Below, piece by piece: positions 7,410 through 14,436 of a DNA stretch of 37,303 bases; the first letter of the stretch is position 1, and every line of letters begins with the position of its first letter. The DNA lies in contig MFBU01000014.1 in NCBI GenBank assembly GCA_001775055.1, positions 184,535-221,837 of the forward strand, in the 5' to 3' direction. Source of the stretch: Candidatus Curtissbacteria bacterium RIFCSPLOWO2_02_41_11. Lineage in GTDB: Bacteria; Patescibacteriota; Microgenomatia; Curtissbacterales; GWA2-41-24. Position numbers and translations under genes: made by a program. A model generated the notes under the pieces. It worked only from the letters and a program-made list of their open reading frames with translations, ran no database searches and was not told the origin of the DNA.

Positions 7410-7928
7410 GTGATTTGTCCGTTTTGTTCACACGACTTTACGCGGGTTATTGATAAAAGAGAGGGTTCTAGCGGAAAAACGACCAGAAGAAGGCGTGAGT
7501 GTCAGAAGTGTGGTCGCAGATTTACAACTTTTGAAAGAGTTGAGACCCTAGATCTTTTAGTTATTAAAAAAGACGGCAAAAGAGAAATTTTTGACCGGCT
7601 AAAGCTAAGAAGCGGCATTATAAAATCATGCGAAAAGAGGCCGGTTTCGGCAGAAGAAATTGAAAGAATCGTTGATGAGGCAGAAGCGGAGCTAAGAAAA
7701 ATCAACGTTAGTGAAGTTTCAAGTAAAAAGATCGGCGAGTTGGTTATTAAAAGACTAAAGAGACTGGACGAAATTGCCTATATTCGCTTTGCCAGCGTCT
7801 ATAGACAGTTTGCCGATCTTTCGGATTTCGAAAAAGAGCTGACGAAATTATCAAAAGGCTTACCTGCCAGTTCGCTAGGCAAAACAACCAGAAGGCAAGG
7901 CGTTAAAAGCAAAAATGAGGAAAGTTAA
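7410..7928 (+). CDS. nrdR: Transcriptional repressor NrdR
   Basis: The ATP-cone regulator of ribonucleotide reductase genes, 172 residues. It has the N-terminal zinc ribbon (ICPFC, then RRRECQKCGRRFTTFE) followed by the ATP-cone (LLVIKKDGKREIFDRLKLRSGI through ERIVDEAEAEL and IAYIRFASVYRQF). I start it at GTG 7410 so that the protein begins M-I-C-P-F-C as in the family, with GGGGTG as ribosome site; an in-frame GTG at 7389 would add seven residues. The C-terminus is about 20 residues longer than usual and basic. It overlaps nrdJ by 14 bases. (d)ATP occupancy controls its binding to the boxes at 7239-7283. Confidence 0.93.
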   Translation: MICPFCSHDFTRVIDKREGSSGKTTRRRRECQKCGRRFTTFERVETLDLLVIKKDGKREIFDRLKLRSGIIKSCEKRPVSAEEIERIVDEAEAELRKINVSEVSSKKIGELVIKRLKRLDEIAYIRFASVYRQFADLSDFEKELTKLSKGLPASSLGKTTRRQGVKSKNEES

Positions 7929-10722
7929 AAAATCAAATCAAAAATTCACCAGAGTTGATGCCCGCGGAGTTGGCCGTAAAATTCCAAAAGTTCCGGCTAA
8001 TCTTTTTGAGCCAGCTTTATCCGAAAATGCCGCTTATATCGCCAATACCCGTTACTCTTTTCGTAATGACAAAGGTAAACCAATTGAAAGTCCAAAAAAG
8101 CTCTTCTGGCGTGTTGCTTATTATATTGCAGCCGCCGATCGAATATATCATGATGCCAAAACACACCGCAAAACTGCCAAGGAATTTTATAAGTTGATGG
8201 CAACTCAACAATTTATTCCCAATACTCCAACTCTTGTTAACAGCGGTAAAGTTGGTCAGTCGCTTTCTGCCTGTTTTGTTTTGCCTGTTGAAGATGACAT
8301 GGAATCAATTCTTAAGACCATGCGTGATATGGCAATGATTCATAAAATGGGCGGTGGAACCGGCTTTTCTTTTTCCAAACTTCGTCCAAAAGACGATATT
8401 ATCGGTACTTCAAAGGGAAAATCCACTGGGCCGGTTGCCTTTTTGCAGGCTTACAACGATGTAACTTCGCAGATTAGACAAGGCGGAGTTCGCCGCGGCG
8501 CCAATATGGGAATTCTACACTATACCCATCCGGACATTCTGCGTTTTGCGGTTCACAAAATTGATGAATTTTCACTGACTAACTTTAATATCTCCATCAC
8601 CGTAACCGAAGATTTTATGGAAAAAGTAAAAGCAGACGCCAAGTTTGTCGAAGACACTGAGCACGGTCGAGGTGCGGATGGCGAACTGGAGGTCGATGAG
8701 ATTATAGAAGAGATTAAAGAGGCATATACAATACGGGATCTTGACCTTAAAAATGTGCGAGTTGAAGAAGCAGTCAGTAAGCTTTATGAGGCGTGCCGAA
8801 CTACCCATAAAGGCGAAGGCTATAATCTTGTTAATCCCCGCACCGGTGAAATTACGGATCGTCTAAATGCCAAAAAAGTATTTGATCTGGTAACCAAATT
8901 AGCTTGGCAATACGGAGACCCGGGCATGGTTCTAATTGATAGGATTAATAATTCCAGGGCTAATCCCACTCCAAACTTAGGTCAAATCGAGGCAACTAAC
9001 CCTTGCGCCGAACAGCCGCTTCTACCCTATGATGCCTGCACACTAGGTTCAATTAGTCTTTCAAAATTTGTCAAAGATGAGGCATTGAATAACTTACCAG
9101 AAGAAAGCTTGTCCTTTGAAGCGCGGGCGTTGGAGGCAATCGATTGGGAAGGATTAAGACAAGCAGTTCACACGGCCGTCCATTTTTTGGATAACGTTTT
9201 AGATATGAATGAGTATCCGGTTGCCGAAATAGACGAGATGACTGCCAAAATTAGAAGGATTGGTCTTGGAGTAATGGGTTGGGCTGATATGTTAGTCAAA
9301 CTTGGTATTGGCTACAATAGTCAAGATGCTTTCTTATTAGCCGAGGAAGTAATGAGGTTTATCCAGAGGGAAGCCGATAACGCCTCTTGTAACTTGGCCA
9401 AAATCCGCGGCGTCTTCCCGGCATTTAAAGGCTCGATTTACGATAAAACCGGTGAGATTCGTCCCAGAAACGCCGCCAGAACCACTATTGCTCCAACCGG
9501 CACCATTTCTCTTCTTGCCGATTGTTCCAGCGGAATCGAGCCTTACTTTGCCCTTACCTTTGCTAAAAACACTATTGAGGGCAAAAGGCTTTTTAATAGC
9601 AACCCTTATCTTTTAAAGGTTCTTAAAGAAAGAGGGCTTGATTCTGAAGAACTGCTTGCCAAAATTGAAAAAAATCGCGGTTCCATCCAAAACATTGATG
9701 AATCCCCCCAAGATCTTAAAAGAGTTTTCGTCGTTGCCGGCGACATTAAACCCGCCGATCATATCCGGATGGAGGCGGCTTTTCAAAAATACACCGACAA
9801 CGGAATTTCCAAGACAATTAATTTTCCCAATGAGGCAACTGTTGCGGACGTTAGAGAAGCTTACTGGTTGACATACGAACTTGGCTGCCGAATGACTACT
9901 ATTTATCGGGATGGTTCAAGAGTTAAGCAAGTTTTGGAAGTTAAAAAGGACAAATCTTATTATGATCAGCTTGCCCCGCACCATCTTAGAGTAGGGTTGA
10001 GAAGTGGAAGTTTTGTTCAAGATGAAAACCAGCCGCTTGTTCCCAAGAAACGACCGACACCTCAAGAGGCTTGGGGAATGCGGGTTCGCAAAAAGGCCGA
10101 TGTCGGTTATGTTTATACTTCTGTTTTTCGAGATAATGACGGTGCACCTGTTGAAGTTTTTGTGACTATCGGCAAAACCGGCGGTTATGTTGCCGGTGCT
10201 GCTGAAGTTACCGGTAGGCTAGCGTCGCGCGCCCTAAAATACGGCGCATCTCTTGAAGAGATTGCATCTGATTTGGTGGGAATATCCTGCGGTACGCCCT
10301 ACGGCATTGGTCCTGAAAGCGTACTTTCCGCCTTTGACGCGGTTGGTAAGTCGCTTATGGAAATAGCTCGTGCCAAACAACTCCAGCTGCCGGTTATTGA
10401 GCAAAGCAATGAGGAACAAGTTGTAAAAGTTGTTAAATCACAACCGTCAACCCAGATAAATGGCGACCCCACCAAAGTCTCTCCAAACGGCCAAAGTCCT
10501 AATGGCCAAATAGTTGCCGACGGCAAAGCCAAAAAGGTCCAGATGACAATACCAGGTGGTATTGAATATCAAATTGATGCTGGTCTTATGCCAGGTATCC
10601 ATGAGGAAAAGATTATTGAAAATAAATTTGTAGTCTGTCCTGATTGTTCAAGTCCGGTAGTCTTTTCGGAAGGCTGCCGCAGGTGCATTAATCCTACCTG
10701 CGGCTGGAGTAAGTGCAGTTAG
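7915..10722 (+). CDS. nrdJ: Adenosylcobalamin-dependent (class II) ribonucleotide reductase
   Basis: A 935-residue class II reductase that makes dNTPs using adenosylcobalamin to generate the thiyl radical. Seen: PNTPTLVNSG, SACFVLP with redox Cys120, GGGTGFSFS, RQGGVRRGANMG, the active-site N362-P-C364-A-E366 motif, and RTTIAPTGTISLLADCSSGIEP-type segment around 520-540. The segment after 700 is the usual TSCPD-like region (FVTIGKTGGYVAGAAEVTGR) and the C-terminus is a cysteine-rich zinc ribbon (CPDC, CRRC, CGWSKCS) that supplies the swinging redox thiols. No N-terminal ATP-cone, so overall activity control may rest on NrdR. It is the only reductase in the window and is convergent with the next gene. 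Confidence 0.95.
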   Translation: MRKVKKSNQKFTRVDARGVGRKIPKVPANLFEPALSENAAYIANTRYSFRNDKGKPIESPKKLFWRVAYYIAAADRIYHDAKTHRKTAKEFYKLMATQQFIPNTPTLVNSGKVGQSLSACFVLPVEDDMESILKTMRDMAMIHKMGGGTGFSFSKLRPKDDIIGTSKGKSTGPVAFLQAYNDVTSQIRQGGVRRGANMGILHYTHPDILRFAVHKIDEFSLTNFNISITVTEDFMEKVKADAKFVEDTEHGRGADGELEVDEIIEEIKEAYTIRDLDLKNVRVEEAVSKLYEACRTTHKGEGYNLVNPRTGEITDRLNAKKVFDLVTKLAWQYGDPGMVLIDRINNSRANPTPNLGQIEATNPCAEQPLLPYDACTLGSISLSKFVKDEALNNLPEESLSFEARALEAIDWEGLRQAVHTAVHFLDNVLDMNEYPVAEIDEMTAKIRRIGLGVMGWADMLVKLGIGYNSQDAFLLAEEVMRFIQREADNASCNLAKIRGVFPAFKGSIYDKTGEIRPRNAARTTIAPTGTISLLADCSSGIEPYFALTFAKNTIEGKRLFNSNPYLLKVLKERGLDSEELLAKIEKNRGSIQNIDESPQDLKRVFVVAGDIKPADHIRMEAAFQKYTDNGISKTINFPNEATVADVREAYWLTYELGCRMTTIYRDGSRVKQVLEVKKDKSYYDQLAPHHLRVGLRSGSFVQDENQPLVPKKRPTPQEAWGMRVRKKADVGYVYTSVFRDNDGAPVEVFVTIGKTGGYVAGAAEVTGRLASRALKYGASLEEIASDLVGISCGTPYGIGPESVLSAFDAVGKSLMEIARAKQLQLPVIEQSNEEQVVKVVKSQPSTQINGDPTKVSPNGQSPNGQIVADGKAKKVQMTIPGGIEYQIDAGLMPGIHEEKIIENKFVVCPDCSSPVVFSEGCRRCINPTCGWSKCS

Positions 10723-10725
10723 GCT

Positions 10726-10992
10726 TTACTTAAGTTGTAAAGCTCGGTTTTGTAAAAGCACCGAATACATTAAGCAATCTTCGGCTTTTCGAAGATCATT
10801 TTTTTGCTTTAAAGTTTCTTCTATTTTTCCTAACAATTTAAGAAGCGCCACATTTTTATTTTTTTGCGACTTTATAAGCCACCTTTTGGCCTCTTGATTG
10901 AACCTTTTGGTATTGGCCAAAGAACCCCTTTGAATTGATTGGACAATTCGTTTAAGATCGCTTGACAGTGAAAGCAAGGCTAGTTTTTCCAT
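10726..10992 (-). CDS. Small helical hypothetical protein
   Basis: An 88-residue, Lys-rich, probably all-helical soluble protein with a heptad-like Leu pattern (LALLSLSSDLKRIVQSIQRG and VALLKLLGKIEETLKQK). No family recognised. Its start overlaps the end of the DUF5674 gene by 13 bases, so the two are likely translated together. It ends 4 bases from the nrdJ stop in convergent orientation. Confidence 0.6.
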   Translation of the reverse strand: MEKLALLSLSSDLKRIVQSIQRGSLANTKRFNQEAKRWLIKSQKNKNVALLKLLGKIEETLKQKNDLRKAEDCLMYSVLLQNRALQLK

Positions 10993-11384
10993 AGAATTTG
11001 AAAAAAATATTTCATCAAGTCTTCGAACATTGTTCTTCTAGTCGGATCTTGAATTTCATTACTGAAATTTTTGTCTTGCGGGCGAATATTGATTATTGAA
11101 TTATTATCAACCATTAAAGTTTCCAAATCGATCCCGCCGCCCCAAAGATCAGTCTGTTCTGAACCTTGTTTTAAAAGTTCCACTTCATTTTCAAAATGTC
11201 TGTTGGCACCGGCCGAACAGATTTTTTGACTGATATCTACAACAGTCTTGATGTAAGTTTGAAATTCCAAAGATACCTGAGCCATTTCTTCTTTGGTAAA
11301 TGGTTCTTTTTTGGTAATAATCACAGAGTCAATCATACCAGAATTTACCAGTTGAAAATTCTCTTTGCTTAATTTTTCTCTCAT
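10980..11384 (-). CDS. DUF5674 family protein
   Basis: About 134 residues. The segment GANRHFENEVELLKQGSEQTD then LWGGGIDLET and INIRPQDKNFSNEIQDPTRR matches the DUF5674 pattern (GA-RH, LL-QGS-Q-DLWG, S-INIRP) found in CPR bacteria and cyanobacteria. Function unknown. An in-frame ATG at 11420 exists, but it would overlap the divergent gene at 11400; I prefer the ATG at 11384 (MREKLSKENF), whose product has the family's usual start. Forms an operon with the helical protein gene after it. Confidence 0.6.
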   Translation of the reverse strand: MREKLSKENFQLVNSGMIDSVIITKKEPFTKEEMAQVSLEFQTYIKTVVDISQKICSAGANRHFENEVELLKQGSEQTDLWGGGIDLETLMVDNNSIINIRPQDKNFSNEIQDPTRRTMFEDLMKYFFQILWKN

Positions 11385-11393
11385 TGTTAGACT
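11365..11393 (+). promoter_or_regulatory. Candidate promoter of the PsbP-like gene
   Basis: TTGCTT (11365-11370), 17 bases, TAGACT (11388-11393), then 6 bases to the GTG at 11400. The -35 is inside the DUF5674 coding region read on the other strand. Confidence 0.4.
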
Positions 11394-11399
11394 GAAATT

Positions 11400-12023
11400 G
11401 TGAGAAAAGGTTTTATCCAACCTTTAATTTTGATAGCATTAGCGTCGATCTTTGTTAGTGGAGTTATCTATTTTCGCTTCAAAAATAAAGGCCCAAACCA
11501 AACGGCACTCGTGGTGTCGTCGTCAGTCTCACCGGACGCATATTCAGGCTGGAAAACATACAAAAACCAAGCCTACGGTTTTGCTATTAGATATCCAGAG
11601 GAATGGTTCGTTAAAGAGTACGGTGACTGGGCAACAGATTTTTTGGCAACCGATTCAAATATTCAAGAAGCATCTCCCTCTGCCATTAAAGTCAGATATT
11701 CAAGATCAACCGATAAAGCTGATCTTGCTGGGTTTGAAAAAATTTATAAAGCCAAGGTAGGAGAAGATATTTACGAGCCACTCGATGTCAAATCAATTAT
11801 TAACAAAAATAAGAATTTTGAAGTTAGTAACTACATGGCAGTCGATTATTTTATAAACAGAAACTTCTCAGCTCTTGAAGGTCCTCGCACCCAGCACAGG
11901 CATATTTATGAAATTAATAAAGATAATACGATCATAAGGTTTTTGGCAACTGCCCAGACAGAGAATGAATTCAAAATATTTGATCCAATTTTTCAAAAAA
12001 TGATGTCATCTCTTAAGTTTTAG
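11400..12023 (+). CDS. Membrane-anchored PsbP-like protein
   Basis: A 207-residue exported protein: RKGFIQPLILIALASIFVSGVIYF is a typical CPR N-terminal anchor helix (about residues 5-25), followed by a Ser-rich linker and a globular domain that starts YKNQAYGFAIRYPEEWFVKE (about 52-71). The 'Y-x-n-x-x-Y-G-F-x-i-x-Y-P-x-x-W' motif is characteristic of PsbP/Mog1-like folds in bacteria, whose role outside photosynthesis is unknown. Start is GTG, 6 bases after a -10-like TAGACT; no ribosome site is seen. It is convergent with the nucleoside phosphorylase gene. Confidence 0.65.
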   Translation: MRKGFIQPLILIALASIFVSGVIYFRFKNKGPNQTALVVSSSVSPDAYSGWKTYKNQAYGFAIRYPEEWFVKEYGDWATDFLATDSNIQEASPSAIKVRYSRSTDKADLAGFEKIYKAKVGEDIYEPLDVKSIINKNKNFEVSNYMAVDYFINRNFSALEGPRTQHRHIYEINKDNTIIRFLATAQTENEFKIFDPIFQKMMSSLKF

Positions 12024-12098
12024 CTCTTCCTGATAAGGTTTTTCTTAAAGGCTGCCGCACTCCTATTAACTCAAATTGTGGCTTACAGAAAAGTGCAG

Positions 12099-12827
12099 TT
12101 AATGGGATAATTTTAAAAGCGATTCAAGCACGATTCGAATTGCATTATCTACACCTTTCTCTGCCTTTTTATCATCCGTTAATTTATAAATTGCTTCTGG
12201 GTTTTTCTTAACCAGTTCTGGTGGTTCGGGTGTTTTAACTACTAGGATAGCACCAGCTTTTAAGCCTCTAAGTTTTGACACTAGAAATACTGCAGAACAT
12301 TCCATTTCCGAACTTATAAAACCAATTTTGGATATTTTTATAAAATTTTTCTCAGATTCGTAAAATGCGTCATGTGTTCTATTTAAACCTTTAAAATATT
12401 TGATATTTATATTCTTTGCTGAAGCCTCTAAGGTTTTTATAACTTGAAGATCGGCATTAACTTTTTTGATATCCGGTTGATATTCTCTTGTTGTACCATC
12501 GAGGCAAATTGTTGAAGTGGGAATAACGATATTCCCAGACTCCATTTCAGAAAGTAGCCCACCGCAAGTGCCTAACCTAATAACGATCCTGGCACCGATT
12601 TTTGATAGTTCTTCAACTGCAATTGCCGCACTGGGACAACCAATGCCTGTTGAAACTAACGAAATTGGCATTTTTTTGTATTTAGCATTAGCAATTCTAA
12701 ATTCTCTGTTAAAGCTTATTTCCTTAAAATCTTTAACGTATCTGGCAACCCTGTCGATCCTACTGGGATCACCCGGTAGGATAACAAATTTATTAATTTT
12801 GTTTATTTTTAAATGGGGTTGTATCAC
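12099..12827 (-). CDS. Uridine/purine nucleoside phosphorylase
   Basis: A 242-residue member of the PNP/UDP family (NP-I), which splits nucleosides with phosphate. Evidence: FVILPGDPSRIDRVA (phosphate-binding GDPxR), ISLVSTGIGCPSAAIAVEEL, IRLGTCGGL and the SSEMECSAVF motif (E-M-E, ribose contact). The spacing and EMECSAVF segment are most like uridine phosphorylase, but purine specificity cannot be excluded. It starts with GTG 3 bases after the adenosyltransferase stop, with AGAGGA as ribosome site, so both are one operon. Suits an organism that salvages nucleosides. Confidence 0.85.
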   Translation of the reverse strand: MIQPHLKINKINKFVILPGDPSRIDRVARYVKDFKEISFNREFRIANAKYKKMPISLVSTGIGCPSAAIAVEELSKIGARIVIRLGTCGGLLSEMESGNIVIPTSTICLDGTTREYQPDIKKVNADLQVIKTLEASAKNINIKYFKGLNRTHDAFYESEKNFIKISKIGFISSEMECSAVFLVSKLRGLKAGAILVVKTPEPPELVKKNPEAIYKLTDDKKAEKGVDNAIRIVLESLLKLSH

Positions 12828-12830
12828 AAG

Positions 12831-13463
12831 TTATCCTCTTCCTCTCCAAACTTTTTCTTCTTGTCTTTCTCCTTTATTGACATGCCTTGCCGCAACAAAA
12901 AACCAATCGGAAAGGCGATTGATGTACATTTGTGTATTCTTGTTAATAGTTTCTTCCTTACTCAAAGCTACAAGTGACCATTCCGCTCGTCTAGCAATCG
13001 ACCTTGCCAAATGGAGTTTTGATCCAACTTTGCCGCCACCAGGCAAAATAAAGTTTTTGAGCACAGGCAAAGAAGCACTCCATTTATCAATTTCCCTCTC
13101 AAGTCTTATAACGAATGACTTCTTAATTCTCGGCGCTTTGATTTTAATGTCAGCTGGAGTCGCCAGGTCAGCTCCAAGCACAAAAAGTTCAGATTGAATT
13201 CTAAGAAGCTTCTTTACAATCTTCTTATTGTCAGTTATTGTTTGAGCTTGCTCGCCTCGCTGCGAAGCGGGTCGAGAACCACTTCTTGACTCACTGCGCT
13301 CGCTCGAAGAATATTGTTGAAGATCACTGATTATTAAACCGATCAGTGAATTCAACTCATCAACCGTCCCATAAGCGGCAATCCTTGCCGAATCTTTACC
13401 AACTCGCCTACCACCAAATAGGGAAGTAGTGCCGCTATCTCCGGTTTTAGTGTATATCTTCAT
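12831..13463 (-). CDS. pduO: PduO-type corrinoid adenosyltransferase
   Basis: A 210-residue ATP:cob(I)alamin adenosyltransferase, making adenosylcobalamin. The family N-terminus MKIYTKTGDSGTTSLFGG (ATP site) fixes the start at 13463; VDELNSLIGL, LFVLGADLATP, FILPGGGKVGSKLHLARSIA-type (about 152-172) and RRAEW with NRLSDWFFVAAR follow. Residues 52-74 (Ser/Arg/Gln-rich) are an extra loop encoded by a palindromic repeat inserted in frame. A TATAAT box ends 6 bases before the ATG. It provides cofactor for NrdJ and perhaps for B12 radical SAM enzymes. No corrinoid biosynthesis genes are in the window. Confidence 0.92.
   Translation of the reverse strand: MKIYTKTGDSGTTSLFGGRRVGKDSARIAAYGTVDELNSLIGLIISDLQQYSSSERSESRSGSRPASQRGEQAQTITDNKKIVKKLLRIQSELFVLGADLATPADIKIKAPRIKKSFVIRLEREIDKWSASLPVLKNFILPGGGKVGSKLHLARSIARRAEWSLVALSKEETINKNTQMYINRLSDWFFVAARHVNKGERQEEKVWRGRG
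13242..13312 (-). repeat. Palindromic repeat inserted in frame in pduO
   Basis: GC-rich, hairpin-forming DNA (including CTTGCTCGCC, TGCGAAGCGGG and TGCGCTCGCTCGAAG) that supplies codons 52-74 of the adenosyltransferase. It maps to a loop between the first helices, where relatives have a short turn. Confidence 0.6.
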
Positions 13464-13469
13464 GCCAAG

Positions 13470-13475
13470 ATTATA
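13470..13475 (-). promoter_or_regulatory. -10 box (TATAAT) of pduO
   Basis: Minus-strand TATAAT, 6 bases before the pduO ATG; a weak ATATTT lies at the -35 position. Suggests a leaderless transcript. Confidence 0.45.
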
Positions 13476-13527
13476 TATTAGAGCGCTAGCGAAAATATAC
13501 ATCAGAGTAGCGCCGTTTCTAACAGAT

Positions 13528-13556
13528 TTGACAAACCCTCCCCAGTAGGGTAGGAT
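13528..13556 (+). promoter_or_regulatory. Metal-operon promoter with CsoR-type operator in its spacer
   Basis: TTGACA (13528-13533), 17 bases, TAGGAT (13551-13556). The spacer and -10 contain ACCCTCCCCAGTAGGGT (13535-13551), an inverted repeat with C and G tracts like known CsoR-family operators. Repressor binding there would cover both promoter elements. The regulator's ATG begins 5 bases after the -10. Confidence 0.65.
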
Positions 13557-13561
13557 AAAGT

Positions 13562-13834
13562 ATGTATATGCAAAAGGCAGTCAAACAAAATGCCCTCAAA
13601 AGATTAAAATCTGCTCGTGGGCATTTGGATCATGTAATTTCTTTGGTTGATAAAGAAAAATATTGCATCGATATTTTGCAACAATCCTTGGCTGTCCAAT
13701 CTGCTCTTCGGGCAGTTGACAACGTCATCCTCAAAGGCCATCTTGAGGAACATGTGGCCCATGCTATGCATGGTAAAGATCAGCAAAGGTCGATTCAGGA
13801 AGTTGTCGATGTTTTTGAAAAAGCACGAAAGTGA
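13562..13834 (+). CDS. CsoR/RcnR-family metal-sensing repressor
   Basis: A 90-residue DUF156 all-helical repressor; such proteins bind GC-tract operators and release DNA on binding Cu(I), Ni, Co or aldehydes. NALKRLKSARGHLDHVISLV is the first helix, YCIDILQQSLAVQSAL the second with Cys35, and GHLEEHV gives His60 and His64. Canonical Cu(I) CsoR has Cys-His-Cys; here the last ligand is His, so the set is Cys-His-His as in the Ni/Co sensor RcnR (although the N-terminal His of RcnR is lacking). It heads a long same-strand run with a CPH-type copper ATPase, so it probably still controls metal export. ATG at 13562 or 13568 could start it. Confidence 0.88.
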   Translation: MYMQKAVKQNALKRLKSARGHLDHVISLVDKEKYCIDILQQSLAVQSALRAVDNVILKGHLEEHVAHAMHGKDQQRSIQEVVDVFEKARK

Positions 13835-13844
13835 GGTGAAATAA

Positions 13845-14066
13845 ATGTTTGCCGACATGATGCGCTGGGGAACTGAGTCAGGACAAAAACTACCATCTGA
13901 TGACCGCTATTTTGGGGGTTATCACCCGATGATGGGCTGGATGGGCGCAAACCCTGGGGCTTTTTGGATCTTTGGGATTTTATGGGTAGCTACATGGGTT
14001 CTGGTAATTATTGTTTTGGTTGCTCTTGCCCGTTGGCTTTGGAAAAAAGGAGATAAGGTTAAATAA
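13845..14066 (+). CDS. Small single-helix membrane protein
   Basis: A 73-residue protein with a Met/Gly/His-rich N-terminal part (DMMRW, YFGGYHPMMGWMG) and one membrane helix (about 42-65) followed by a basic tail. Start ATG is 5 bases after a GAGGTG ribosome site and 10 bases behind the repressor gene. The Met residues beside the membrane could contact copper; this is inference from position in the operon. Family unknown; similar short proteins are often next to copper ATPases. Confidence 0.7.
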   Translation: MFADMMRWGTESGQKLPSDDRYFGGYHPMMGWMGANPGAFWIFGILWVATWVLVIIVLVALARWLWKKGDKVK

Positions 14067-14094
14067 CCCTCCTTCGCACAAGGCTTCGGAGGGT
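14066..14094. repeat. Palindromic repeat/hairpin, CCTCCGAAGCC family
   Basis: ACCCTCC (14066-14072) and GGAGGGT (14088-14094) form a stem. On the minus strand the core reads CCTCCGAAGCCTTGTGCGAA, nearly identical to the element at 32130-32153 inside the HD-domain gene. It lies between two genes of the metal operon and might slow polymerase or stabilise mRNA. Confidence 0.6.
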
Positions 14095-14110
14095 AAAGGA
14101 GGTGAATAGA

Positions 14111-14371
14111 ATGAAAGAACAAGCATTTGCTAATGCTTTAGCGGCAGTAACCGGAATTGTCTATGTAGTTTGTTCTCTTTCGGTTGCCCTTTTCCCAGGG
14201 TTTTCCAAAGTGGTTGGTCAAAGTTGGTTTCATGGTATGGACATAGGTCTTATTTGGACTGGAAATGCCAGGGGAAATTTCTTACTGGGGATAATTTCTG
14301 CGGTAATCGGAATGTGGTTGGCAGGTTATATCTTTGCTTGGTTTTACAACCAGTTTGCCAAAAACAAATAA
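14111..14371 (+). CDS. DUF5676 family membrane protein
   Basis: An 86-residue membrane protein with two helices (about 8-30 and 56-80). FANALAAVTGIVYVVCSLSV, the QSWFHGMDIGLIW turn and FLLGIISAVIGMWLAGYIFA match DUF5676, a family commonly found with heavy-metal genes. ATG 14111 is the better start: the in-frame GTG at 14102 lies inside the ribosome site GGAGGTGA, 8 bases before this ATG. Role unknown. Confidence 0.75.
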   Translation: MKEQAFANALAAVTGIVYVVCSLSVALFPGFSKVVGQSWFHGMDIGLIWTGNARGNFLLGIISAVIGMWLAGYIFAWFYNQFAKNK

Positions 14372-14398
14372 GGTAGTCAAAAAGAAAAGACTTTAATT

Positions 14399-14420
14399 GG
14401 GTAACCCAAAAAGGTTACCC
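14399..14420. promoter_or_regulatory. Perfect hairpin before the copper ATPase
   Basis: GGGTAACC, a 6-base loop CAAAAA, GGTTACCC. It precedes the ATPase start (TTG 14422 or ATG 14437) and holds the only Shine-Dalgarno-like string there (AAAGG, 14410-14414). It is followed by only three Ts, so it is a weak terminator; it may be an attenuator or mRNA processing site between DUF5676 and the ATPase. Confidence 0.5.
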
Positions 14421-14436
14421 TTTGATTAAAAATAAC

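Noticed and set aside
12517-13197. 226-codon open frame on the plus strand
   Set aside because: Antisense to the nucleoside phosphorylase and adenosyltransferase genes, both of which have full family motifs.
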